The notes beneath the pieces are model-generated. The model ran no database searches. It was not told where the DNA came from and saw only the letters and a program-made list of their open reading frames with translations. From Ziziphus jujuba (lineage: Eukaryota; Streptophyta; Magnoliopsida; Rosales; Rhamnaceae), in the NCBI RefSeq assembly GCF_031755915.1, contig NC_083379.1:12137501-12201500 (forward strand): DNA of 64,000 bases. The letters are read 5' to 3'. Below, piece after piece: positions 49,101 to 60,654 of the stretch (position 1 is the stretch's first letter; every line of letters starts with the position of its first letter). Both the position numbers and the translations under genes were made by a program.

Positions 49101-52100
49101 AAAAAAAAACCTCTTTTTATATTGTTTCAATATCTTCACTGGTTATTTCATGCTCAACTAAAATCCAATTGTTAAAAATGAAGGTTTAAAAAATATATAT
49201 ATATAGGGTATTAGGCGACGCATAAGCATGATTATGCGTCGCCTATTACTAAAATTCAAACAAAAAAAAACTCTCTTTATCTTGTTTAAATATCTTCACT
49301 GGTTATTTGATGCTCCAACAAAATCAAATTGTTAAAAATGAAGGTTTAAAAAAATATATATATAGGGTATTAGGCGACGCATAAGCATGGTTATGCGTCG
49401 CCTATTACTAAAATTAAAAAAAAAAAAAACAAACTCTGTTTATCATCTTTAAATATTTTCACTGGTCATTTGATGCTGGAAGAAAATCAAATTGTTAAAC
49501 AGGAAGATTTTAAAAAAAACACCTTCTCTAACTAGTTTAAATCTTTTAACTGGTTATTTGATGCTGAGATAAAATCAGATTGATTAAAAAAATAAAAAAA
49601 CAAAACTCATTTATGTTGTTTAAATATTTTCACTGCTTATTTGATGATGGAAGAAAATCGAATTGTTAAAAACCATGGTTTTTTTCAAAGAAAAAAAAAA
49701 TTGGGTATTAGGCGACGCATAATACTGCTTATGCGTCGCCTAAACCCTAAATTAAAAAAAAAAAAAAAACCTCTTTTTATATTGTTTCAATATCTTCACT
49801 GGTTATTTCATGCTCAACTAAAATCCAATTGTTAAAAATGAAGGTTTAAAAAATATATATATATAGGGTATTAGGCGACGCATAAGCATGATTTTGCGTC
49901 GCCTATTACTAAAATTCAAACAAAAAAAAACTCTCTTTATCTTGTTTAAATATCTTCACTGGTTATTTGATGCTCCAACAAAATCAAATTGTTAAAAATG
50001 AAGGTTTAAAAAAATATATATATAGGGTATTAGGCGACGCATAAGCATGGTTATGCGTCGCCTATTACTAAAATTAAAAAAAAAAAAAACAAACTCTGTT
50101 TATCATCTTTAAATATTTTCACTGGTCATTTGATGCTGGAAGAAAATCAAATTGTTAAACAGGAAGATTTTAAAAAAAACACCTTCTCTAACTAGTTTAA
50201 ATCTTTTAACTGGTTATTTGATGCAGAGATAAAATCAGATTGATTAAAAAAATAAAAAAACAAAACTCATTTATGTTGTTTAAATATTTTCACTGCTTAT
50301 TTGATGATGGAAGAAAATCAAATTGTTAAAAACCATGGTTTTTTTGAAAAAAAAAAAAAAAATGGGGTATTAGGCGACGCATATTACTGCTTATGCATCG
50401 CCGAAACCCTAAATTTAAAAAACAAAAAAAAAAAAACCCTCTCTTTATATTGTTTCAATATCTTCACTGGTTATTTCATGCTCAACTAAAATCCAATTGT
50501 TAAAAATGAAGGTTTAAAAAATATATATATATAGGGTATTAGGCGACGCATAAGCATGATTATGCGTCGCCTATTACTAAAATTCAAACAAAAAAAACTC
50601 TCTTTATCTTGTTTAAATATCTTCACTGGTTATTTGATGCTCCAACAAAATCAAATTGTTAAAAATGATGGTTTAAAAAAAATATATATAGGGTATGAGG
50701 CGACGCATAAGCATGGTTATGCGTCGCCTATTTTTAAAATTCAAAAAAAAAAAAACAAACTCTGTTTATCATCTTTAAATATTTTCACTGGTCATTTGAT
50801 GCTGGAAGAAAATCAAATTTTTAAACTGGAAGATTTTAAAAAAAACACCTTCTCTAACTAGTTTAAATCTTTTAACTGGTTATTTGATGCAGAGATAAAA
50901 TCAGATTGATTAAAAAAATAAAAAAACAAAACTCATTTATGTTGTTTAAATATTTTCACTGCTTATTTGATGATGGAAGAAAATCAAATTGTTAAAAACC
51001 ATGGTTTTTTTGAAAAAAAAAAAAAAATGGGGTATTAGGCGACGCATAATACTGCTTATGCGTCGCCGAAACCCTAAATTAAAAAAAAAAAAAAAAAACC
51101 TCTCTTTATATTGTTTCAATATCTTCACTGGTTATTTCATACTCAACTAAAATCTAATTGTTAAAAATGAAGGTTTAAAAAAATATATATATAGATAGGG
51201 TATTAGGCGACGCATAAGCATGATTATGCGTCGCCTATTACTAAAATTCAAAAAAAAAAAACTCTCTTTATCTTGTTTAAATATCTTCACTGGTTATTTG
51301 ATGCTCCAACAAAATCAAATTGTTAAAAATGAAGGTATAAAAAAAATATATATAGGGTATTAGGCGACGCATAAGCATGGTTATGCGTCGCCTATTACTA
51401 AAATGCAAAAAAAAAATAAAAACAAACTATGTTTATCATCTTTAAATATTTTCACTGGTCATTTGATGGTGGAAGAAAATCAAATTTTTAAACTGGAAGA
51501 TTTTAAAAAAAACACCTTCTCTAACTAGTTTAAATCTTTTAACTGGTTATTTGATGCAGAGATAAAATCAGATTGATTAAAAAAATAAAAAAACAAAACT
51601 CATTTATGTTGTTTAAATATTTTCACTGCTTATTTGATGATGGAAGAAAATCAAATTGTTAAAAACCATGGTTTTTTTGAAAAAAAAAAAATGGGGTATT
51701 AGGCGACGCATAATACTGCTTATGCGTCGCCGAAACCCTAAATTAAAAAAAAAAAAAAAAAAAAAACCTCTCTTTATATTGTTTCAATATCTTCACTCGT
51801 TATTTCATGCTCAACTAAAATTCAATTGTTAAAAATGAAGGTTTAAAAAATATATATATATAGGGTATTAGGCGACGCATAAGCATGATTATGCGTCGCC
51901 TATTACTAAAATTCAAACAAAAAAAAACTCTCTTTATCTTGTTTAAATATCTTCACTGGTTATTTGATGCTCCAACAAAATCAAATTGTTAAAAATGAAG
52001 GTTTAAAAAAAATATATATAGGGTATTAGGCGACGCATAAGCATGGTTATGCGTCGCCTATTTTTAAAATTCAAAAAAAAAAAAAACAAACTCTGTTTAT

Positions 52101-53911
52101 CATCTTTAAATATTTTCACTGGTCATTTGATGCTGGAAGAAAATCAAATTGTTAAACACGAAGATTTTAAAAAAAAACACCTTCTCTAACTAGTTTAAAT
52201 CTTTTAACTGGTTATTTGATCCAGAGATAAAATCAGATTGATTAAAAAAATAAAAAAACAAAACTCATTTATGTTGTTTAAATATTTTCACTGCTTATTT
52301 GATGATGGAAGAAAATCAAATTGTTAAAAACAGTGGTTTTTTTGAAAGAAAAAAAAAATGGGGTATTAGGGGACGCATATTACTGCTTATGCATCGCCGA
52401 AACCCTAAATTTAAAAAACAAAAAAAAAAAAAACCCTCTCTTTATATTGTTTCAATATCTTCACTGGTTATTTCATGCTCAACTAAAATCCAATTGTTAA
52501 AAATGAAGGTTTTAAAAATATATATATATAGGGTATTAGGCGACGCATAAGCATGATTATGCGTCGCCTATTACTAAAATTCAAACAAAAAAAACTCTCT
52601 TTATCTTGTTTAAATATCTTCACTAGTTATTTGATGCTCCAATAAAATCAAATTGTTAAAAATGAAGGTTTAAAAAATATATATATATATAGGGTATTAG
52701 GCGACGCATAAGCATGGTTATGCGTCGCCTATTACTAAAATTCAAAAAAAAAAAAAAACAAACTCTGTTTATCATCTTTAAATATTTTCACTGGTCATTT
52801 GATGGTGGAAGAAAATCAAATTGTTAAACAGGAAGATTTTAAAAAAAACACCTTCTCTAACTAGTTTAAATCTTTTAACTGGTTATTTGATGCTGAGATA
52901 AAATCAGATTGATTAAAAAAATAAAAAAACAAAACTCATTTATGTTGTTTAAATATTTTCACTGCTTATTTGATGATGGAAGAAAATCAAATTGTTAAAA
53001 AGCATGGTTTTTTTGAGGGAAAAAAAAATATATATAGGGTATTAGGCGACGCATAAGCATGATTATGCGTCGCCTATTACTAAAATTTAAAAAAAAAAAA
53101 AACAAACTCTGTTTATCATCTTTAAATATTTTCACTGGTCATTTGATGGTGGAAGAAAATCAAATTGTTAAACAGGAAGATTTTAAAAAAAACATCTTCT
53201 CTAACTAGTTTAAATCTTTTAACTGGTTATTTGATGCAGAGATAAAATCAGATTGATTAAAAAAATAAAAAAACAAAACTCATTTATGTTGTTTAAATAT
53301 TTTCACTGCTTATTTGATGATGGAAGAAAATCAAATTGTTAAAAACCATGGTTTTTTTGAAAGAAAAAAAAAATGGGGTATTAGGCGACGCATAATACTG
53401 CTTATGCGTCGCCTAAACCCTAAATTAAAAAAAAAAAAAAAAAAAAAAACCTCTCTTTATATTGTTTCAATATCTTCACTGGTTATTTCATGCTCAACTA
53501 AAATCCAATTGTTAAAAATGAAGGTTTAAAAAAAATATATATATATAGGGTATTGGGCGACGCATAAGCATGATTATGCGTCGCCTATTACTAAAATTCA
53601 AACAAAAAAAAAAAACTCTCTTGATCTTGTTTAAATATCTTCACTGGTTATTTGATGCTCAACTAAAATCCAATTGTTAAAAATGAAGGTTTAAAAAAAA
53701 AAATAGGGTATTAGGCGACGCATAAGCATGATTATGCGTCGCCTATTACTAAAATTAAAAAAAAAAACTCTTTTTATCTTGTTTAAATATCTTCACTGGT
53801 TATTTGATGCTCCAACAAAATCAAATTGTTAAAAATGAAGGTTTGAAAAAAATATATGAAAAAAAAAGGGGTATAAGGCGACGCATAATACTGCTTATGC
53901 GTCGCCTATTA
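41555..53911 (+). repeat. Central array of ~55 palindromes in ~665 bp higher-order units
   Basis: The array is built from three palindrome types in fixed order. Type A is GGCGACGCATAA-TACTGC-TTATGCGTCGCC, about 41734, 42393, 43049 and so on. Type B is TAGGCGACGCATAA-GCATGA-TTATGCGTCGCCTA, about 41898, 42554, 43234 and so on. Type C has loop GCATGG, about 42057, 42714, 43391 and so on. An A-B-C trio plus a palindrome-free segment (with CACCTTCTCTAACTAGTTTAAATC) forms one unit; A-to-A spacing is 657-678 bp over about 17 units. Near the right end the order breaks down (types B at 53046, 53559 and 53721, A at 53385 and 53877). The spacers are A-rich with common ATATATAGGGTATTAGG and AAACCCTAAATT boxes. 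Open frames of 60-100 codons in the array repeat with it and are not genes. Confidence 0.97.
43620..52950 (+). repeat. ~3,987 bp super-repeat (six 665 bp units) within the central array
   Basis: Matching features recur at 3,987-3,990 bp: 44322/48309/52299, 44993/48980, 45654/49641, 46568/50556 and 46958/50946. Private variants travel with the block. GGCGATGCA occurs at 43895 and 47882, and the degenerate GGGGACGCATATTACTGC occurs once per block. The block is present at least twice fully and once partly. Outer limits are approximate. Confidence 0.85.
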
Positions 53912-54417
53912 CTAAAATTAAAAGTTTGATCGATGAGTCGCTAGATCATATGCCTTTTTAAATGTAAAATTACCATTTTAGAATTATTGCCAAAAGTTTA
54001 AGAAGGAAATAAACAGTACTTGGAGAAACTTATTTGTTTTAAACGAATTAAAAAAAGAGCGTCTATGAAACTGTTTATCCTTTAGCGACACAGTTTATCT
54101 GAATACGTCGCCTGTTTATCCAATTTCTTAAAATTTTTGGCGCGTTTTCAAAATTTACGCGGGATTTTGAATACCATTTCTTTTCACAAAATATGGGTTA
54201 GTACACTTCATAATAGGTGTTAGAATTGGAAGCAATCTAAAAGAGACTTGAAGAGTGGGATATTTCGTGTTTAATTTTCCATTTGCTTGCATTGCTATCT
54301 GGAAGTTGGATTTCTTTCTTCGTGGATTCTTCTTTCTTCGTCAACCTCGTGGTTAGCTTGGATTCTTCTTTCTTCGTCTCCCTCATGGTTAGCTTGGATT
54401 ATTCTTTCTTCGTCTCC
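53912..54417 (+). promoter_or_regulatory. Promoter and leader of the TNP2 transposase gene
   Basis: Contains one more motif pair (AGCGACAC ... ATACGTCGCC, about 54083-54113). TTAGTAC at 54198 and TTGGAAGCAATCTA at 54236-54249 are shared with the divergent Ulp1-type gene's upstream region. From 54300 the leader has repeated GATTCTTCTTTCTTCGTC-type boxes. No TATA box was fixed. Confidence 0.55.
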
Positions 54418-57400
54418 ATGGTTTCGGTGAGTTTCTTTTCGCTTTATGATTGGCGGTGACATGTGGTGGATTGGGTTATTTTTTATTTATTTATTCATTA
54501 TACCCGAAGGTTCGGTTCGTTGGGTTTTCTTAATCTTGTTTTTGTGGATAATTTGTTTTCGATGGGTTTTCTTAATTTTGCTTTTGTCAATAATTTGTTT
54601 GCGATGAGTTTTCTTAATCTTGCTTTTGTGGATAATTTGTTTGCGATGGGTTTTTTTAATCTTGCTTCGATGGGTTTCTTAATCTTGGTTTTGTCGATAA
54701 TTTGTTTGAGATGGGTTTTCTTAATCTTGCTTTTGTCGATAATTTGTTTGCAATGGGTTTTCTTAATCTTGCTTCGATGGGTTTCTTAATCTTGCTTTTG
54801 TCGATAATTTGTTTGCGATGGGTTTTCTTAATCTTGCTTTTGTCTCACTTTTTTTTTATGATATTGTTTGATATTGTTCTGTTTAATTAGATTGGTAGGG
54901 AAATAGATAAATCGTGGATAACGAAGGATAGAACCTCAAGCGATTTTGCTAAGGGGTTGAGTGAATTTTTGAAATTTAGCATGGAGAATGCCAATGATTG
55001 TAATGCCATACGGTGTCCTTGCATGCAATGCGGGAATATGAAAATCCATACTATTAGGGATATTAAAGGCCATATATATTGGAATGGGTTTGATGTCAAC
55101 TATCGGCGATGGATTTGGCATGGTGAGTCATGTGCTGATGGTATTAGACCATCTTCTCATTTTGGGAATATTAATGTAGAATATAATGAAAATGATAGTA
55201 GTAGTAAGGAAGACGTGGCTTTCAATAGCTTAGACATGACCCGTGCTGCATTAGAAACTTTTGATAATGATCCTAATGAATTTGCTACCTTATTGGAGGA
55301 TGCGGAGAAACCTTTGTACCTAGGTTGTACCAAATTTACCAAGTTGTCGGCTTTGGTTAAATTATACAACTTAAAGGTAAGATATGGATATTCTGATAAG
55401 AGCTTTGATGTACTGTTGCAATTGTTATCCCAGATGTTGCCAAATGACAATGTGTTGCCAACCTCCATGTACAATGTTAAGAAGACTTTGAGTGCTTTGG
55501 GAATGGAGTACATCAAGATTCATGCATGTCCTAAAAGTTGTATTCTGTTTAGGAAGGAATATGTGGACCTTAATGAATGTCCTAAATGTGGATCTGCTAG
55601 ATGGAAAATTGATAAGAATGGAGTTGCTAGCAATATTCCAAATAAAGTTTTATGGTACTTTCCTATTATTCCGCGTTTTAAACGAATGTTTCGTAGTGTT
55701 GAAACAGCTAAGAATTTGACATGGCATGCCAATGGGAGAAAGGTTAAGACAGGGGAAATGCAACACCCTGCGGATTCTCCATCTTGGAAGTTGGTTGATC
55801 GTTTATGGCCAAACTTTGCATCCGAAGATAGGAATTTGAGACTTGGGATCGCGGCCGATGGAGTTAATCCACATAATATGTTGAGTAGTAGGTATAGTTG
55901 TTGGCCTGTGATGACGGTTGTGTATAATCTTCCTCCTTGGTTGTGTATGAAGCGGAAATTTATGATGTTAAGTCTTCTAATTTCTGGACCGAAGCAACTA
56001 GGAAATCAAATTGATGTATACATGGAGCCGTTAGTTGAAGACCTGCAGCGGTTGTGGAATGAGGGTGTTACGGTCTTCGATGCTTACCGTCAGGAGAAAT
56101 TCACGTTGAAGGCAGTGTTGCTATGGACAATAAATGATTTCCCAGCTTATGGTAACTTGTCCGGTCATGCGGTGAAGGGATATTATGCTTGTCCAATTTG
56201 CAGTGAAAATACTTTTGCTACAAGGCTAAAGCATGGAAAAAAAATGAGTTTTACCGGGCATAGAAGATTTCTTCCTCCAAATCATCAATATAGAAGGCAA
56301 AAGAAGGCTTTCAATGGATTTCAAGAATTTGGAGTGCCTCCAAAACCGTTGACTGGAGAAGAAATATTAGATAAGCTTAATGCAATGAGATTTGATAACT
56401 CACACAAGAGGAAAAGGACTGTTGATTCTGAAGAATGTTGGAAGAGGAAGTCCATTTTTTTTGAATTGGAATATTGGAAATTTCTCCATGTGCGACATAA
56501 TTTAGATGTCATGCATATTGAGAAAAATGTTTGTGAGAGCATATATGGTACATTGCTCAATATTCCTGGTAAGACGAAGGACGGAGTTAATGCTCGGTTA
56601 GATTTACAAGAAATGGGTTTGCGGAAAGACTTGGCCCCTAAGCCTCAAGGTAATCGAACTTTCCTACCACCGGCCTGCTATACATTATCAAAGCATGAGA
56701 AGAAATTGTTTTGTAAGTGTTTAGCGGACTTAAAGGTTCCAGATGGTTATTCTTCAAACTTTAGGAATCTTGTTTCAATGGAGGACTTAAAGATGGTAGG
56801 ATTGAAATCTCATGATTGTCATACATTGATGCAACAACTCTTGCCTCTTACAATTCGTGCAATCCTTCCTAAACATGTGAGACATGCAATTGCAAGACTT
56901 TGTTTTTTCTTCAATGCAATTTGCAAGAAGTCTATCATTGTTGCTGAATTGGAAAATATTCAAAATGATCTTGTCACAACTTTGTGCCTTTTAGAAAAAT
57001 TCTTTCCACCATCATTTTTTGATGTAATGGTTCATCTAACTGTACATTTGGTTCGAGAGGTAAGATTGTGTGGACCAGTACATTTCAGGTGGATGTACCC
57101 GTTTGAGAGGTACATGAAAGTATTGAAAAGTTATGTTCGAAACAAAAATCGACCAGAAGGTTGTATTGCCGAGGGTTACATATGTGAAGAAGTGATTGAG
57201 TTTTGTAGTGAATTTCAGAGAGGATTAGATGCAGTTGGAAACCCAATTGGTAGATATCAAAAGTTAAATGATAAGGATGATGTTGGTGCCCCATTTAAAG
57301 GTGGAAAAAATCAATCAATTGATCAACAACTTTGGGAGCAAGTTCATAGATATATAATTTTGAATACACCAGAAGTGGAACCGTATGTCAGGTACGTATA

Positions 57401-58399
57401 TACATGTTAATGTATAAAATAGTTGATATATATTTTTAATATATATATATATATATCAGCATGTATAATTTAGTTGATATTTTGAATATATTAATAGGCA
57501 TCGATAAGTTGATATGTTGGATATTTTTATTAATTACAACAACTTTTATTTGTTTTAGTATTCATTTTGAAGTCTTGAAGTCAAGCAAAAAAAACCGAGG
57601 AAAAAAAGCAAAATGGTTTCAAGACGAACACAAACGTACATTTCCGTACTGGTTACGTGATAAGGTATGGGAAAGTTAAATATTCAATATATAATATCAT
57701 TGTTTTAGCTTTAAATTTTCATATTTTTCTATTGACTAGATTGCACAAGAGCGAAGTCAACCTAACCACACAGTGTCTGAAACATTACGATGGTTAGCCC
57801 ATGGTCCGCAATGGGTGGTAACGAAACATGAAGGATATGTCATTAGAGGGGTTAGATTCAACACTCTAAATATGGATAATAAGAGGGTCACCCAGAATAG
57901 TGGTGTCAAAGTTATTGCCAAAAGTGAGCATTTTGCTAGTGCTAAGGATAATAACCCAATTTTAGCCGAGATGACATACTATGGGATTATAAGAGAGATT
58001 TGGGACGTCGATTACACTATGTTTCGAATTCCAGTGTTCAAGTGTGATTGGGTTGACAGCAGTGGTGTGAAAGTTGATGAGATGGGGTTTACATGTGTTA
58101 ACTTTAGTAAAATTGGATATAAATCTGACCCATTCATCATGGCTTCACAAGTTCAACAAATATTTTATGTTGAAGATCAACTTGACTCAAGATGGTCTGT
58201 TGTTTTAACTCCACCACGACATTGTACTTTGGTTGAAGAAGAATTGGTTGAAGAAGATGTTCTTGGCGATACTACAATGGCTCACAATCCATTTGCCATA
58301 CAATTGCCAAGTGTTGATGAAAATGATAATGAGGATGAATGTGAGAGTGGCTATGTTCGTAATGACTGTGAGGGGATATGGATAAACAATATCTTCTAA
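54418..58399 (+). CDS. TNP2-type CACTA transposase
   Basis: Proposed exons are 54418-54426, 54891-57391, 57559-57664 and 57740-58399, about 1,091 residues, all in phase. The tiny first exon (ATGGTTTCG then GTGAGT) is a guess; the second exon is open from 54891 with the acceptor TTTAATTAG. The N-terminus has the transposase-associated domain (DKSWITKDRTS, CPCMQCGN, HIYWNGFDVNYRRWIWHGE). The TNP2/transposase-21 core follows, with LGIAADGVNPH (Asp326), GPKQLGNQIDVYMEPL, LLWTINDFPAYGNLSGHAVK, ACPICSENT and NLDVMHIEKNVCESIYGTLL (Asp542). Then comes the DUF4218 region (HVRHAIARLCFFFNAICKK, MVHLTVHLVREV, GPVHFRWMYPFERYMKVLK) and, in the last exon, DUF4216 (VDYTMFRIPVFKCDWVD). It should bind the CACTA ends and catalyse cut-and-paste. 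No stop or frameshift is seen. Confidence 0.93.
54500..54850 (+). repeat. ~42 bp minisatellite in TNP2 intron 1
   Basis: Repeats of GATAATTTGTTTGCGATGG followed by GTTTTCTTAATCTTGCTTTTGT, about eight copies, some shortened to GCTTCGATGGGTTTCTTAATC. The repeat keeps a reading frame open in two frames because its length is a multiple of three. I take it as intronic, since the downstream frame has a stop at 54888 just before the acceptor. Confidence 0.85.
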
Positions 58400-58904
58400 A
58401 TAAATTGGTACGTATATTTATTAACTTATAATTATATTTTAAGTAATATTTATTTATTCATTGTGTGTTTTTTTCTTATGTGTTATCCACTTTAATTAGG
58501 AGAATATGTGCCACGCCAAACCTTAAGAAGGTAAATATTCATTAAATTTTCGTTTGCCAAATTACAATTTAATTTATTAATTATGATTAAGTTTTTATTA
58601 ATTTATTTTGTGTCAGTGCTAACAAAATTTTTTATTTTTCCATATGCAGTATGAGGGCGTAATATCGTCAACTAGAGTACATCAACTTCCATCTCAATAA
58701 GTATGCATATGTAAAAATATGTCAATGAGATGATATTTAATTATATTGATTATTGTTTTGTTATGAACAAGTATTTATTTTAAATTTTTATATTTTAATT
58801 ATTTTGGACGAAGTTAGTTTGGGTTTTTTGCTATTATAATTAATTTTATATTTTAATAAATTTTTATGAAGATAAATCTAAAAAATAAAAGAAATGGCGG
58901 TTTA
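58400..58904. other. 3' flank of the transposase gene
   Basis: AT-rich, no motif clusters and no coding sequence recognised. Probably 3' UTR, possibly with further non-coding introns. Confidence 0.5.
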
Positions 58905-59748
58905 TGAATATAACTAAAAGTCGCCTAAAATATATAACGACATATAATAAGATCAATTTGGCGACTCATATAATTTTTAGCGACATAAATATATAGTTGT
59001 ATACGTCGCTAAATAGGTCAAAGAGTCGCTAAAAATTAATAAATATGCGACTCTTATAATATGTCGCTAAAATATAAATGGTCGCTAATATGGCGACACT
59101 AAAAACTCCTCGCTAATTGTTACGGGTCGTTAAAAAACCGATCCACAAAATTTGTCGCTAAACCTAATACGTCGCTATATAGATGCAAAACGGCGTTGCT
59201 AAAAATTCATGAGACGCTATTTTAGAGACACTAAAAAATAGTCGCTAAAAATATAACATCGTTAAAAGAGAGACTCAAATAATGCGTCACAAAAATTAAA
59301 GTGTCGCTAAATAGGCGACAAACAAAATGTGTCGCAAAAACTAAAGAGTCGCTAAATAGGCGACAAACAAAATGTGTCGCCAAAACTAAAGCGTCGCTAA
59401 ATAGGCGACAAACAAAATGTGTCGCTACAAATGAATGAGTCGCTATTCAGGAAGAATTTTTAGCGACATAATTATTTGGCGACTAATCACACAACTGTCG
59501 CTAAAAATTTATTAGCGACTTTATTATAAAGAGTCGCTATTTTATTAGTCACTATAAGTACATCACTGTATAAGTCGCTAAAAATATAATGTGCGTCGCT
59601 AAAATTTATTATTAGGCGACTGTTATTATACGTCGCCTGTTATCTTATATATTTCGCGACAAGACATTTGGCGACTCAGTCAAATGCGTCGCTGTTTATT
59701 TAGTGCGACGCAGTACTTGCGTCGTGTATCAGCTCGATTCTAGTAGTG
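58905..59748 (-). repeat. Right subterminal motif cluster and right TIR
   Basis: Very dense in GTCGCTAAA, AGGCGAC and TGCGTCGC in both orientations, several dozen cores in 840 bp. It includes three 45 bp tandem copies (ATAGGCGACAAACAAAATGT at 59311, 59356 and 59401). Ends with TCTAGTAGTG at 59748. The same GTCGC core fills the left end, as expected for subterminal binding sites of the element's protein. Confidence 0.9.
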
Positions 59749-60599
59749 TGTGCTAAGCTTTATTAGCATATATAATAGTTGTAAGGTTCATGATCACCTT
59801 TCTAGTAATAATATAAATTTATCTCACATCAAGTATACTGGTATATAGTGTATATATAATTTTGACAGGGAAACTACTTTTCGAAATATAATGAAACATA
59901 TGATAATAAGAGATGTTTTACAGCTTTTATTGAGATAGAGGCGGAGCCAGAATTCCTTTTTCTTAAAATTTTTCTATCATATTTATGATCCCTAAAAAAA
60001 TTGATGAGTAGCTTTTATAAATTTCATATAAGTTATTATTTTAACATCTAGATAAGTCTAATAACTAATTTGATTGTGTTTGTTTAAAAAAAAAAAAATC
60101 TATTAGAATAATATACTTTAGTGAACAAAATTGATACCATAAGTTTTTGTTTAAAAAAAATATGATAATCAAATAAAAATATAATTTAAGATAAAACGTC
60201 AATAATAAACTACAAAACAAAATAATAAAATATGAAAATTTTACAAAATACTACTTAAAATAAATGTTAATCATAAAAGGAAATAACATTAAAACTTTCC
60301 ATTAAACCATAAGTATAATAAAAATATATATATATCAAAATTTTCATTACTTTAACTAAATTTTCTAATTATAATGTTTAAAAAAATAAATTTTCTACTT
60401 AATAACAAAAAAAAAGTAAATCTTGTAATTTGGAATAAAAAATAAGGGAAGACAATTATACAATTGCTATGCTATAAAATTTCAAAAAACCGATATATAT
60501 TATATAAAATTAAAAATTAAAAACTTTACGGGGCCATGGCCGCTCCATCCAACAAGGCCATGGGGTAGTTCCGCCACTTTTTAGAGAAAACTCTAGGAG

Positions 60600-60654
<55 letters not shown>

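Larger units (their letters stand above)
33963..59748 (+). mobile_element. Complete CACTA (En/Spm) transposon, ~25.8 kb
   Basis: Left end CACTACGCGAAAAA at 33963 and right end reverse complement CACTACTAGAATCG at 59748 give the CACTAC terminus of this superfamily, and both ends are flanked by TGT (33960-33962 and 59749-59751), the expected 3 bp target duplication. Inside are a TNP2 transposase gene and a second gene with transposase-24 and Ulp1 protease parts, plus three zones rich in GGCGAC/GTCGCC motifs: left array, central array and right subterminal zone. Both genes look largely open and the target duplication is perfect, suggesting a young and perhaps still mobile copy. Typical plant CACTA elements are several kb to about 15-20 kb, so this one is large mainly because of its arrays. 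Confidence 0.95.

Noticed and set aside
41555..53911. Regular palindromic repeats looking like a CRISPR array, and 60-100 codon frames (MMMEENQIVKN...) looking like a small-protein family
   Set aside because: Plant transposon context, spacing of 160-330 bp, repeated spacers rather than unique ones, and no cas genes. The frames recur only because the DNA repeats, run through A-runs, and overlap the palindromes.
33963..59748. Dense palindromes as a microRNA precursor cluster
   Set aside because: Arms of 12-14 bp with 6-base loops are too short for a Dicer substrate; a protein-binding dyad explains them better. Small-RNA data could reopen this.
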